Below are positions 43,968 to 52,402 of a DNA stretch of 64,000 nucleotides, one piece after another. Made by a program: the position numbers and the translations under genes. The DNA comes from Paracoccaceae bacterium (lineage in GTDB: Bacteria > Pseudomonadota > Alphaproteobacteria > Rhodobacterales > Rhodobacteraceae). The DNA lies in the NCBI GenBank assembly GCA_014872875.1, contig WKFI01000005.1:1-64000 (forward strand). The letters are read 5' to 3'. How positions within the stretch are numbered: the first letter of the stretch is position 1; each line of letters starts with the position of its first letter. The notes beneath the pieces were generated by a model. It saw only the letters and a program-made list of their open reading frames with translations. It ran no database searches and was not told the origin of the DNA.

Positions 43968-45944
43968 ATGAACAACGGTACAGACTCGACGCAGTTCCAG
44001 GTCGAGCATACGGATCATCTGTGGATCGAAATGAAAGATGGAGTGCGTTTGGCCGCAAGACTTTGGCGCCCCATCACAGACACGCCTGTTCCTGCAATTC
44101 TGGAATACATTCCCTACCGTAAAACGGACATGGTCCGTGCGCGGGACGAACGAAATCATCCTTACTTTGCCTCACACGGATATGCATGCATTCGCGTTGA
44201 TATGCGGGGTTCCGGAGACAGCGAGGGACATATGCCCGACATGTATGCCCCCGCAGAACTGGACGATGCGAGACAGGTCATAAATTGGCTTGCCGCACAG
44301 GAATGGTGCAGTGGCAGAGTGGGCATGTTTGGAACATCCTGGGGAGGTACTGCGTCACTTCAGGCCAGCGTCAACGCACCGGAGCCATTGAAAGCCGTCA
44401 TTGCCGTGTGCGCCACGCATGACAGGTTCGAAGATGATATTCACCACATGGGAGGGTGCGTCCTGACCGACACATTCGAATGGGGTGCCACACTTCCCGC
44501 AATTCTTGGTTCGCCTCCCTCGGAAAATGTCGGACCGGATTGGAAGGAACGGTGGGTTGAGAGACTCCATTCGCTGACCTTTCCGCTTGAAAATTGGCTG
44601 CGAGAAAGAGGACGCGGCACCTATTGGCGGCATGGTTCAGTTGTCCATCAAGCAGCAGACCTATCGGTCCCCATCTTGGCGGTCGGAGGCTGGAGCGACC
44701 GCTATTCTAACTCTGTGATGTCACTTGTTGACGCCCGCCCGGATCTTGTTTGGGGTGTAGTTGGCCCCTGGGGGCATCACTTTCCTGATCATGGTGCGCC
44801 CGGTCCCGCAATCGGATTTCAAGCTATGGCTCTTGACTGGTGGGATCACTGGCTGAGGTCCGAAGACCCGGCTCAACCCAGCCTGCCCCGGTTGCGTGCT
44901 TGGCTGCGCGAGTTCGAAACCCCGCAAGACAAAATCACAACTCGGGCCGGCCAGTGGATAGAGACCGGCCCCACGTTTGAGCAGACGACTAAGGTCTCGT
45001 ACGGACTGTCTGAATTGACAGAATTTGCGACCCTTCCGTCAGACGTGCCTGCGGTCCCGTTCATCGGGCGGAATTCGGGTGATACCGGGTATTTCGGCCG
45101 CCCCGGTGGGCTTCCGCTAGACCAGCAGGAAGATGATGACCTCTCGCTTGTCTTCGAAACACCACCCTTTGACGAGGATTGCGTCCTTTACGGAGCCCCT
45201 GAGCTGGTTTTGTCTTGCAAAATCAATGACGAGCCAACGCAAATTGTAGCGCGCTTGAGCGATATAAGCCCTGACGGCGTATCGGCGCGGATTTCCTATG
45301 GCATCCGCAACCTTGCGCTGGACGACCAGCTGGATCTTGTCGTTGAGCCGCGCGTGTCCGACCCTTTCGAACTGTCCTTGCGTCTTCACACGACGGCCTA
45401 TCGGATACGGAAAGGACACCGTGTTCGGATTGCACTTTCAAGCACCCTCTGGCCGTTGATCTGCTCCCAATTGAATCCTGGTTCTGCCAGCATCATGAAT
45501 GGGTCCCTGAAACTTCCACTCATGACGGGCGAACCGCAGGAGCTGGCCGTGCCATTCCCTCCGGCGGAAGACATCCCACAATCCAAGTCGCACGTTTTGC
45601 TGTCAGCGCCTGATCTGGTTCGCTGGAACGAAATGTCCGAAGGCGCTGCTGATTTGGGTTGGCACCAGCCGATGACCAAAATCGAATACTCGGAAAACGG
45701 CACGACATTCGGCTATGAAACACGGGCCCGTCACAGGCTGGAAGCGCAGGGCGCGCTTTCCGAAGTCACGGAAATTTCACACGACATGGTATTTGACCGC
45801 CCTGACGGCACCGCGGAAGTTTCGGTCACTCTGACTTCAAGGTCCGGAAATCGGGACTGTACTGTCGAGGCCGAACTCCGCGCCCATTGGAACGGCGAAA
45901 CCATGGCGACCCGAACATGGCGTACAAGTTTGAATAAATCCTGA
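43968..45944 (+). CDS. CocE/NonD-family hydrolase (X-Pro dipeptidyl-peptidase S15-type)
   Basis: A 658-residue enzyme. An alpha/beta-hydrolase domain bears the nucleophile motif GTSWGG and the GSGDSEG oxyanion-side loop. A helical cap follows, and a C-terminal jelly-roll X-Pro domain begins near residue 350. Ribosome site GAGAGGA lies before the start. Family members cleave acyl esters (cocaine esterase) or X-Pro dipeptides. Opposite a peptide-type importer and regulator it probably processes the imported compound. No signal peptide is seen, so it is cytoplasmic. Confidence 0.88.
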   Translation: MNNGTDSTQFQVEHTDHLWIEMKDGVRLAARLWRPITDTPVPAILEYIPYRKTDMVRARDERNHPYFASHGYACIRVDMRGSGDSEGHMPDMYAPAELDDARQVINWLAAQEWCSGRVGMFGTSWGGTASLQASVNAPEPLKAVIAVCATHDRFEDDIHHMGGCVLTDTFEWGATLPAILGSPPSENVGPDWKERWVERLHSLTFPLENWLRERGRGTYWRHGSVVHQAADLSVPILAVGGWSDRYSNSVMSLVDARPDLVWGVVGPWGHHFPDHGAPGPAIGFQAMALDWWDHWLRSEDPAQPSLPRLRAWLREFETPQDKITTRAGQWIETGPTFEQTTKVSYGLSELTEFATLPSDVPAVPFIGRNSGDTGYFGRPGGLPLDQQEDDDLSLVFETPPFDEDCVLYGAPELVLSCKINDEPTQIVARLSDISPDGVSARISYGIRNLALDDQLDLVVEPRVSDPFELSLRLHTTAYRIRKGHRVRIALSSTLWPLICSQLNPGSASIMNGSLKLPLMTGEPQELAVPFPPAEDIPQSKSHVLLSAPDLVRWNEMSEGAADLGWHQPMTKIEYSENGTTFGYETRARHRLEAQGALSEVTEISHDMVFDRPDGTAEVSVTLTSRSGNRDCTVEAELRAHWNGETMATRTWRTSLNKS

Positions 45945-46488
45945 TGGGACTAAATATCTGTCCTTTTCATTTGTCCGCTGTTATCTGTGTCTTTTTTGAA
46001 AAGGTATGATTGTGGAAATAGCTTTGGCAAATTCTCAAGGATATCAGATGACAAGAAGGAATTGGCGTCCATGAGCATCTCCAGAGGAGGCTTCGCATTT
46101 TCCTATGTCCTGCTCGCAACGGGCGTTCTTGTACCCGTTTGGATCAGCCAAGCTTGAGAGCTTACACACCCTTGTCATGATTGGGCTTCGCCCATGGAGC
46201 CTCGCCTATGCACCTGATGATTGCCGTTGGCCCCGCCCAAATAAAGCCAAAGACCTAAGTCAAGCCAGCCGGTGCTCAGAACGTCACACAGCAGCAGTGT
46301 GACCCTTTCCACGCAGAGCCCCCGGAGGCCGTCAGGTCGCTCTGCGGGCCTCACAGACAATTTGAGGTCAAACAGTCTTTTGGCCCGATTCCGGTACACT
46401 CCGCTTACAAATGCCACACGCGGCCCTGGGAAGCAGCCCGCGCCAAGCCCACGCAGAACTTCTTCGTAACTCTCTGGAATGCAAGGCC
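45945..46488. other. Remnant flank left of the island
   Basis: No intact gene of normal length is seen. Two patches match the right end of the island. 46201-46237 matches 57136-57172 at 29 of 37 bases, and 46413-46426 is identical to 57445-57458. The second patch lies almost the same distance from the att core in both places (76 and 79 bases). I read this as the decayed right end of an older related element. Confidence 0.5.
46071..46157 (+). CDS. Possible 28-residue membrane peptide with 8-codon leader
   Basis: A short frame encodes MSISRGGFAFSYVLLATGVL and eight more residues, with one hydrophobic segment. It overlaps by ATGA an 8-codon frame at 46048-46074 (MTRRNWRP). AAGGA-like sequences precede both starts. 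It could be a real small membrane protein, the stump of a truncated gene or chance. Confidence 0.25.
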   Translation: MSISRGGFAFSYVLLATGVLVPVWISQA

Positions 46489-46504
46489 TATGGCGGAGAG
46501 ACAG
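46489..46504. repeat. attL core
   Basis: The 16-base sequence TATGGCGGAGAGACAG is identical to the right copy at 57524-57539. It lies 178 bases before the integrase gene. The copy contains the last 13 bases of mature tRNA-Ser before CCA, plus the CCA complement, so it is a displaced tRNA end. Confidence 0.85.
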
Positions 46505-46682
46505 ACCGACTAACCTTGACGACACGGTTGGACACTGATAGACAAAGACCCCCAAAAAACTAAGCTTTGTCAACAGTTTGCTTTACAAATGCGGTGCCCG
46601 TGTCGCTTCCTGTCTATGAAAGTTTCTGTTCTGTGCTTAGGCTATTTGTATACGATTTTGTTGCGAAAGGTTTGGCGGAGAC
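46505..46682. promoter_or_regulatory. Leader region of the integrase gene
   Basis: The sequence is AT-richer than its neighbours and contains no gene. It must hold the integrase promoter and probably arm-type binding sites for the integrase N-terminal domain. TTGTATACGATTTTG near 46645-46660 is a possible promoter element; a ribosome site GGCGGAG precedes the ATG. Confidence 0.4.
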
Positions 46683-47915
46683 ATGGGAAACCTAACCCCA
46701 GCGGAGATTTTCAGCGCAACGCCCGAAGAGGGCAAGGCACAGGTGATCCTGTCAGACGGCAGCGGATTGTACCTGCGCGTCGGCAAACCTGCGAAACAGG
46801 GCAAGCCTGCGCCCCGGTACTGGCAAGCCCGGCTCAAGTGGCAAGGCAAGTGGGTGTGGGTCGGCATCGGCTCAGCCAATGACATGACAGCCGAAGAGGC
46901 GCGGCGCACGAACCTGAACATGCGCGCCGATGCTCAGAACGGGATAGACCCCCGCAAGCCGAAGGCCGGGCAACCACGGCTCAGCGCACCGGGTGCGGTA
47001 ACTTTCGCCGAAGCCGTCGAAGCGTTTTTGCCGGAACAGATGAAAGCGCTAAAGAACCCCAAGCACATTGCGCAGTGGGAAAGCACCCTCAAGACCTATG
47101 CCACGTCACAGGCGCTAGGCGCGATGACGGTGGACATGATCACGACCGACGACGTGTTGGCGGTGCTCAAGCCGATCTGGCACGAAAAGACCGAAACGGC
47201 ATCCCGCCTGCGGGGCCGGATCGAAAAGGTGTTGGACTGGGCCAAGGTCAAGAAACTGCGGGAAGGTGAGAACCCGGCCCGGTGGAAAGGCAACCTTGAG
47301 TTCCTACTTGCCAAGCCCTCAGCGATCCACAAGCCGAAGAACCATGACAGCATTCGTTGGCAGGACATGCCCGACTTTATGGCCGACCTATGGCCCCGGG
47401 ACAGTGTTGCGGCGCTGGCCCTGAAATACTGCGCCCTGACCGGTCTACGCGCGCAAGAGTTCCTGCGGGCCGAATGGGACGAAATAGAGGACGGCGTACA
47501 CACTGTCCCGGCGGAACGCATGAAGGCCAAGAAAACGCATCATGTGCCCTTGAGCGAACCGGCCCGGGCAATCCTCAAGACCTTGCGCGGCCTGTCTGAC
47601 ACTTACGTGTTCCCCGGGCCGAACGGTCAGCCTATGAGCGACGCGGCGGTGCGCAAGCTGCTGAAACAGACCATGGGCTACGACGCCTCAATACACGGGT
47701 TCCGCGCCACGCTGCGAACTTGGATGGATGACAAGGGCGTGCCCTTCGAACTGGGCGAGGTCGCCCTAGCGCACCAGATCGGCAACGCGGCAAGCCGTGC
47801 CTACCTGCGTTCACAGGCTATCGAACGCCGCTTGCCGATCATGGAAGAGTACGCCGAGCATGTGTTATGCAAGGCGAACTTCGACCCGGGCCGCAAGCCG
47901 CGCCGGATTGGATAA
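46683..47915 (+). CDS. int: Tyrosine-type site-specific integrase (P4-like, DUF4102 arm domain)
   Basis: A 410-residue integrase. The N-terminal arm-binding domain (residues 1-95) has the DUF4102 pattern VILSDGSGLYLRVG. A core-binding domain follows (about 100-190), then the catalytic domain. Catalytic residues are recognisable: arginine in LTGLRAQEF, HGFR, the second histidine in LAHQIG and tyrosine in ASRAYLRS. It resembles integrases of islands that insert at tRNA genes, in agreement with the tRNA-Ser repeats. It is encoded next to attL and reads into the element. Confidence 0.93.
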   Translation: MGNLTPAEIFSATPEEGKAQVILSDGSGLYLRVGKPAKQGKPAPRYWQARLKWQGKWVWVGIGSANDMTAEEARRTNLNMRADAQNGIDPRKPKAGQPRLSAPGAVTFAEAVEAFLPEQMKALKNPKHIAQWESTLKTYATSQALGAMTVDMITTDDVLAVLKPIWHEKTETASRLRGRIEKVLDWAKVKKLREGENPARWKGNLEFLLAKPSAIHKPKNHDSIRWQDMPDFMADLWPRDSVAALALKYCALTGLRAQEFLRAEWDEIEDGVHTVPAERMKAKKTHHVPLSEPARAILKTLRGLSDTYVFPGPNGQPMSDAAVRKLLKQTMGYDASIHGFRATLRTWMDDKGVPFELGEVALAHQIGNAASRAYLRSQAIERRLPIMEEYAEHVLCKANFDPGRKPRRIG

Positions 47916-47930
47916 GGGAGCGCTAACTCA

Positions 47931-48410
47931 ATGAGCAAAAAGAAACGTTACGCCGAGAAGTACTGCGAAGACTGTGGCGCAATCTTTCCAATTCCCGAAA
48001 TGCACAAACTTGAGAAGGATGGGAAAACCATAGGGTGGAGGTGTAGTGAGTGCCAAAAGGTGGCTGACAAGCAGTCCAATGACACAGGTGTTTTCTTGCT
48101 GCTTAGCGGTGTTACATTTTTTGTATCTTTCACCTTAGTGGGTTGGTTTATCGCGGCCAACTGGTTCACCCTCATCCTATGCGCAGTACTTTCTTTGTGT
48201 GTTGGTGTCAGCGGCGTAAACTCCCAAGCGAGTTTCGGTAGGACTCTAGCTTGGGTCATTTCGTGTGGGCTACTTCCCTTCGGCAGCTTGGCAGCGATCT
48301 CAGGGGGGCGCATCGACGGTTTCATTGGTTTAGCAGTCGCGTTTTTTTGGGCGCGCTACTTGTACAAAACCAGAGCCCAAACGGCGAAGGTTTGTGAAGA
48401 TGAATTGTAA
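47931..48410 (+). CDS. Zinc-ribbon plus four-helix membrane protein, unknown
   Basis: A 159-residue protein I do not recognise. C12, C15, C38 and C41 make a zinc-ribbon-like module. Four hydrophobic segments follow, at about 52-74, 76-96, 104-124 and 126-145, ending in a short basic then acidic tail. It is 15 bases after the integrase gene and has visibly more AT-rich codons than the head genes. In phage satellites the slot beside the integrase often carries cargo such as anti-phage genes; a membrane effector role is only a guess. Confidence 0.7.
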   Translation: MSKKKRYAEKYCEDCGAIFPIPEMHKLEKDGKTIGWRCSECQKVADKQSNDTGVFLLLSGVTFFVSFTLVGWFIAANWFTLILCAVLSLCVGVSGVNSQASFGRTLAWVISCGLLPFGSLAAISGGRIDGFIGLAVAFFWARYLYKTRAQTAKVCEDEL

Positions 48411-48497
48411 GCAAAGCGTTGATATTTCAATAATTTGACACTGACAGTTAAAGCAATGTATTGTCAGGCCCCGACATAGATAGACAGGGCCAGACAC

Positions 48498-48695
48498 ATG
48501 ACGCCGCTTACAAATCCACCCGATATGATGACGCCCGACGAAGTGGCGGCACAACTTCGTGTGTCCCGGCGCACCCTTGACCGATACGTCAAGGCGGGTG
48601 ACTTCCCGGCCCCTAGACGCTGGGGGCGCACGGTGCGCTGGCCCAAAAGCGTTGTTGACCAGCACCTTACACCAGAAACCGAAGGCGAACTGTGA
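48498..48695 (+). CDS. AlpA/excisionase-like HTH protein
   Basis: A 65-residue MerR/AlpA-type winged helix-turn-helix protein: MTPDEVAAQLRVSRRTLDRY forms the HTH, RWGRTVRWPKSVVDQHL the wing. AlpA proteins act as excisionase regulators in P4-like satellites and PICIs. An internal ATG at 48525 could also serve as start. It lies between the integrase unit and the head genes, as expected of a switch gene. Confidence 0.82.
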   Translation: MTPLTNPPDMMTPDEVAAQLRVSRRTLDRYVKAGDFPAPRRWGRTVRWPKSVVDQHLTPETEGEL

Positions 48696-48924
48696 CCGAT
48701 AACCCGGCGCACCCCTAACCAAACACCCGAGTAACCCGTATGATCCCGACCACAACATATAGAAACCCGAGGGAGGACAGGGCTAAGGGGACCCCTGCCC
48801 GGAAAGCACTAGGGGAGGTAGATAACGGAGCCGGAGGGGACCTTTGTGAGTGCCGCACAGCATGAAGCTATGTACAACTATGGGATAACAAAATTTCGCT
48901 ACCGGCACAGTTTTGGAGAAAAAA
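48696..48924. promoter_or_regulatory. Non-coding region upstream of terminase unit, candidate packaging/promoter site
   Basis: This 229-base gap is rich in purine runs (GAGGGAGGACAGGG, CTAGGGGAGG, CGGAGGGGACC). It holds the palindrome AGGGGACCCCT at 48786-48796, where strand symmetry is broken only at the centre. No gene is apparent. Phage cos or pac sites normally lie just before the terminase genes, and the head operon needs a promoter here. Confidence 0.35.
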
Positions 48925-49236
48925 ATGAATGACGATCAAATTGAATACGAAGACAGCGTCGAAGACTTTTACGACGACGTCCAAGATCACGCAAATATAA
49001 CTCGCAGCCTAAATAAGTACGCGGCCATATTGAGTGTTCTGGGATGCATTCTGTTTGCCATACTTTTCGGAGGATCACTTCTCGTAGAAGGCGCGAACTA
49101 CTTAGGTGCTTTGGTCATAGTGGCTTCGTTATTGTCTGCTTTGGTAGCAATTTGGGTTTGGGCGATAGTGGAAAACTCTGTGAACTCGACCGAGCTGCTT
49201 ATCGCAATTGCATCTGCCAATGAACGCTCCGATTGA
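48925..49236 (+). CDS. Small two-helix membrane protein, unknown
   Basis: A 103-residue protein with an acidic N-terminus (EYEDSVEDFYDDVQD) and two hydrophobic segments at about 33-53 and 59-81. The ATG at 48925 follows GGAG; a TTG four codons earlier is ignored. The gene is AT-rich and overlaps the terminase start by 17 bases. It occupies the place where a small terminase would be expected but does not look like one. It may be cargo or a helper-interference protein. Confidence 0.65.
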   Translation: MNDDQIEYEDSVEDFYDDVQDHANITRSLNKYAAILSVLGCILFAILFGGSLLVEGANYLGALVIVASLLSALVAIWVWAIVENSVNSTELLIAIASANERSD

Positions 49237-50779
49237 TACTGCGCACCCGCTGCGCAAGGTTCCTCGCAAGAGGAAGCCCCCACCAATAGAGCGGCGCTTT
49301 GCGCGTTGGCTGGCGTCAGAGTTCGTCATACCGGCAGGCCAGAACGCGGGCCAGCCTTTCGAGTTGCACCTTTTCCAGCTTGAGTTTCTGCGCGAATACT
49401 TGGCCGACGATCACGACGGGCCGCGCTGGCGCACCAACATTTTCAGCACGCCGCGTAAACTAGGTAAAAGCACGTTTCTAGGCGCGATCATGCTGGGGCA
49501 CCTTTGCCCGGATAGCCCTATCCACATCCCCCATTTCACGGGCGCGATTGCGGCCCCGACGGAAAAGCACTGCGGTTACATCGCCAAGGCCATGAAAGCG
49601 CTCATGGACGGCGCGGGCCGCGAAGAGGAATACCGCAACAAAGCCAACCCCCGGCCCGGCATTATCGAACTGGGTAAGGGCACGGTCATGCTCAACACGG
49701 GCACGAACATTTCCGGCCATGGGGCCGATCTGGACGTTGCAATGATTGACGAAACGGGCCTCATGCCCGGCCACAAAGACGAACTTGTGCAAGGCTTCTA
49801 TGACGCCCTTGCGACGAAGAACGGGCGCTTGATCCTGACCGGCACGCGTGGGGACAGCGACGAATACAACGACATGATCGAACGGCCCGACCCGCGCACG
49901 CATGTGTGCCTGTATGGGGCCAGCAAAGATGACGACCCGCACGACCCCGAGACATGGGAAAAGGCGAACCCCGACCAGGGATTGATCAAGCCCCGGCGGT
50001 TCCTGAAAGACGCCCACGACAAGGCCGAAGCGTCGGGCAGCATGGCGGCATTCCAGAACTGGCAGCTTAACGTGCCTGTCAGTGCCACACGCGAATTGCT
50101 CATTGATTACGACACGCTCAAGAAAGCCTATCGCGACCAGCCCGAACCGATCCCGGGCGAACCCTGCCATGTTGGCTTAGACCTAGGCGGGGCCGCGTCC
50201 ATGACGGCGGCTGTCGTCGCCTATGAAAGTGGCGTGATCAAGGTTTTGGGGGCCTTCCCGGGCGGGGCCATGGACTTGCTCAAGCGGGGCAAGCGCGATC
50301 ACGTGGACGACTTTTACGTGCGCTGCGCAGCGCGCGGCGAGTTGCTGGAGACTTCCGGCAACGTCACAGACGTGACCGAGTTCCTGCCCGAGGTGGTCAA
50401 GCTGATCGGCCCGCACCCTGTGCGTTCCCTTTCCTGTGACAGGTATCGGGCCGAGGAAATGCAAACCGCCATGGCCAAGGCCCGGCTTGACTGGCCAGTG
50501 ATCTATCGGGGCACCGGCCCCAAGGACGGCGACAAGGACATACGCGCGACGCGGAAACTGTTCCTAGCCGGGGCGATCACGCTTGAACGGTCCCTTTTGC
50601 TTGAGGGCGGTCTAGCTGAGGCTGACGTCAAGGTTGCCAGCACCGGGGCCTGTCAGATTGCAAAGGCCAACACCTTGACCAGCCGCATTGACGTGGCACA
50701 GGCCCTCTGTCTGGCCTGTTCGGCCCTTCTGAGGGCGCGCGAAGAGGTGGCCCCCGAATACGTTGTGGAGGTGCTTTGA
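49220..50779 (+). CDS. terL: Phage terminase large subunit
   Basis: A 519-residue packaging motor of the HK97-like Terminase_1 type. The ATPase part has a Walker A variant TPRKLGKST (77-85), Walker B VAMIDE (173-178) and coupling motif LTGTR (206-210). The RNase-H-fold nuclease part begins with GLDLGG (D321) and has a second acidic cluster around CDRYRAEEM. It cuts and pumps DNA into capsids. The ATG at 49220 is preferred over a TTG at 49208. It overlaps the HNH gene by one base (TGATG). Confidence 0.92.
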   Translation: MNAPIDTAHPLRKVPRKRKPPPIERRFARWLASEFVIPAGQNAGQPFELHLFQLEFLREYLADDHDGPRWRTNIFSTPRKLGKSTFLGAIMLGHLCPDSPIHIPHFTGAIAAPTEKHCGYIAKAMKALMDGAGREEEYRNKANPRPGIIELGKGTVMLNTGTNISGHGADLDVAMIDETGLMPGHKDELVQGFYDALATKNGRLILTGTRGDSDEYNDMIERPDPRTHVCLYGASKDDDPHDPETWEKANPDQGLIKPRRFLKDAHDKAEASGSMAAFQNWQLNVPVSATRELLIDYDTLKKAYRDQPEPIPGEPCHVGLDLGGAASMTAAVVAYESGVIKVLGAFPGGAMDLLKRGKRDHVDDFYVRCAARGELLETSGNVTDVTEFLPEVVKLIGPHPVRSLSCDRYRAEEMQTAMAKARLDWPVIYRGTGPKDGDKDIRATRKLFLAGAITLERSLLLEGGLAEADVKVASTGACQIAKANTLTSRIDVAQALCLACSALLRAREEVAPEYVVEVL

Positions 50780-51186
50780 TGAGCTACCGCCCCGACCAAT
50801 TGAACAACGATAGATGGCGGGCCATGCGCCCGTTTATCGCGCAGCGCGCCGCGTTCCGGTGCGAGCACTGCCACAAGTTTCTTGGCATGACTGGTCACGT
50901 TGACCACATCGTGCCCCGATCTGATTGCGAGGACATGGGCATAAGCGTCTATGACCCGAGCAATTGCCAATACCTGTGTGCCTCTTGTCACAACAGCAAG
51001 AGCAACCGTGAACGGTGGGCGCGCAGGGGTAATCCGACATGCCGGAATGCAAAGGAGACGGCGCGACGGGTGAAAGTAGAAGGCCGTGAGGATTTCCTCA
51101 GAGCGGCTGGAATTTCAACCGAGCATAAGGAAATCTCCGATGCTAAAGAGCATGAAAATCAGCATGGACCAATCGGCCCGCCGTGA
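50779..51186 (+). CDS. HNH endonuclease adjacent to terminase
   Basis: A 135-residue HNH protein. The core HVDHIVPR is followed by CQYLCASCHNSKSNRE. CEHC and CASC provide a zinc-binding quartet. In HK97-type phages an HNH protein encoded near the terminase is needed for specific cos cleavage with TerL and portal. Its direct coupling to terL suggests the same role. The usual small terminase is missing from this position. The 3' end overlaps the capsid gene by 47 bases. Confidence 0.9.
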   Translation: MSYRPDQLNNDRWRAMRPFIAQRAAFRCEHCHKFLGMTGHVDHIVPRSDCEDMGISVYDPSNCQYLCASCHNSKSNRERWARRGNPTCRNAKETARRVKVEGREDFLRAAGISTEHKEISDAKEHENQHGPIGPP

Positions 51187-52402
51187 ACGGCTTGCCGAAC
51201 TGTCCAACACCGAAGAACTGAACGAGGATGGCCGCAACGAACTGCGCAGCCTGACCGAGGCGTACCAAAACGCCGAGGTTGAATACCGCGCAGCCGTCTT
51301 GCTGGAAGAGGCCGAGCGGGAACAGATCAAGGAACCCGACGGCGCGGGCAAAGAGTTCGAAACCGAATGTCGCAGCTTTTCGCTGTCGGGCATGGTGTCC
51401 CGCCTGACCGAAGGTCGCCCGCTGGACGGGCGCGAACTGGAAGTCTCACAAGAGTTGGAACAGCGTAACGGCGCGGGCCGGAACGGCGGTGTGTTGGTGC
51501 CTTGGGAAGCCCTTGAACAACGCGCCGACGCTGTCACCGATGCAACCGCCGGTACGTCGCAAGAACTGGCGTCGCGCCCGACCATGAACGCGCTGGAACG
51601 GTTCTTTGAACAGAGCGTGGCGCAGCGGTTCGGCGTGCGGGCCTTGCAAGTGTCGGGCACCCCGGCATTCCCCGAAGTGACCGGCGGCGGTTCTCTGTCG
51701 TGGGTGGCAGAGGGCGCAGGCGCAGACGCGGCGGCGATCACGACCACGAGCACCACGCCCACGATCAAGACGGCGACGGCCCGCTATGTCGTGACCCGGC
51801 AAGCAACTCGCCAAAATTCCGCACTGGAAAGCATCCTGCGGCGTGACCTGTCGGAGCAAATGCGCGTCGGTATCGACCTTGCGGCCTTCCAAGGCACCGG
51901 GGCCAATGATCAACCCGCCGGGCTGGAAACCGTTCTGACCGGGGCGCGGGCAATCGACGTGAGCGACATTGCGTCTTTCACCGACATGCACCTGTACGCG
52001 ACGCAGCTTTGGGAAAGCGCCAAGCTGTCGGATAACGCAGGCATCAAGTTTGCCGGTGCACCTATCGTGCGGCAAACGCTGGTTGATACCCTGATCACCG
52101 GCACCGCCGTGAGCGAGTATGACCGCTTTCGCGGGGCGGGTTTCTCTGGCGTCTGGTCGCAGCAAGTGAGCGCACAGGGCGCGCGTGACGGCACCGACAA
52201 AGGCGCTTCGACGGTGTACCTGTCGGCTGGTGGTGGGCATGCCCTCATGCCGACGTGGGGCGGCGTTGAAATGATCATCGACCCCTATTCGGAAAGCAAA
52301 ACGGGCAAGGTGGCGATCACGGCCTTTGCCTTCCTTGACTTGCTGTTCCAGCGCACCGCGACGCACTTCCTGAAACTGGAAAACGTGCAGGATCGGGCAT
52401 GA
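51140..52402 (+). CDS. HK97-family major capsid protein
   Basis: A 420-residue capsid protein with a fused scaffolding (delta) domain. Residues 8-75 form a charged coiled coil (RERLAELSNTEELNEDGRNE). A linker to about 120 is the likely protease cut region, and the HK97 fold follows (FEQSVAQRFGVRALQVSGTP, TRQNSALESILRRDLSEQM, GTGANDQPAGL, typical of phage_capsid proteins). The ATG at 51140 has AAGGAAA upstream. It overlaps the protease gene by four bases. It would form the satellite's own head. Confidence 0.92.
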   Translation: MLKSMKISMDQSARRERLAELSNTEELNEDGRNELRSLTEAYQNAEVEYRAAVLLEEAEREQIKEPDGAGKEFETECRSFSLSGMVSRLTEGRPLDGRELEVSQELEQRNGAGRNGGVLVPWEALEQRADAVTDATAGTSQELASRPTMNALERFFEQSVAQRFGVRALQVSGTPAFPEVTGGGSLSWVAEGAGADAAAITTTSTTPTIKTATARYVVTRQATRQNSALESILRRDLSEQMRVGIDLAAFQGTGANDQPAGLETVLTGARAIDVSDIASFTDMHLYATQLWESAKLSDNAGIKFAGAPIVRQTLVDTLITGTAVSEYDRFRGAGFSGVWSQQVSAQGARDGTDKGASTVYLSAGGGHALMPTWGGVEMIIDPYSESKTGKVAITAFAFLDLLFQRTATHFLKLENVQDRA

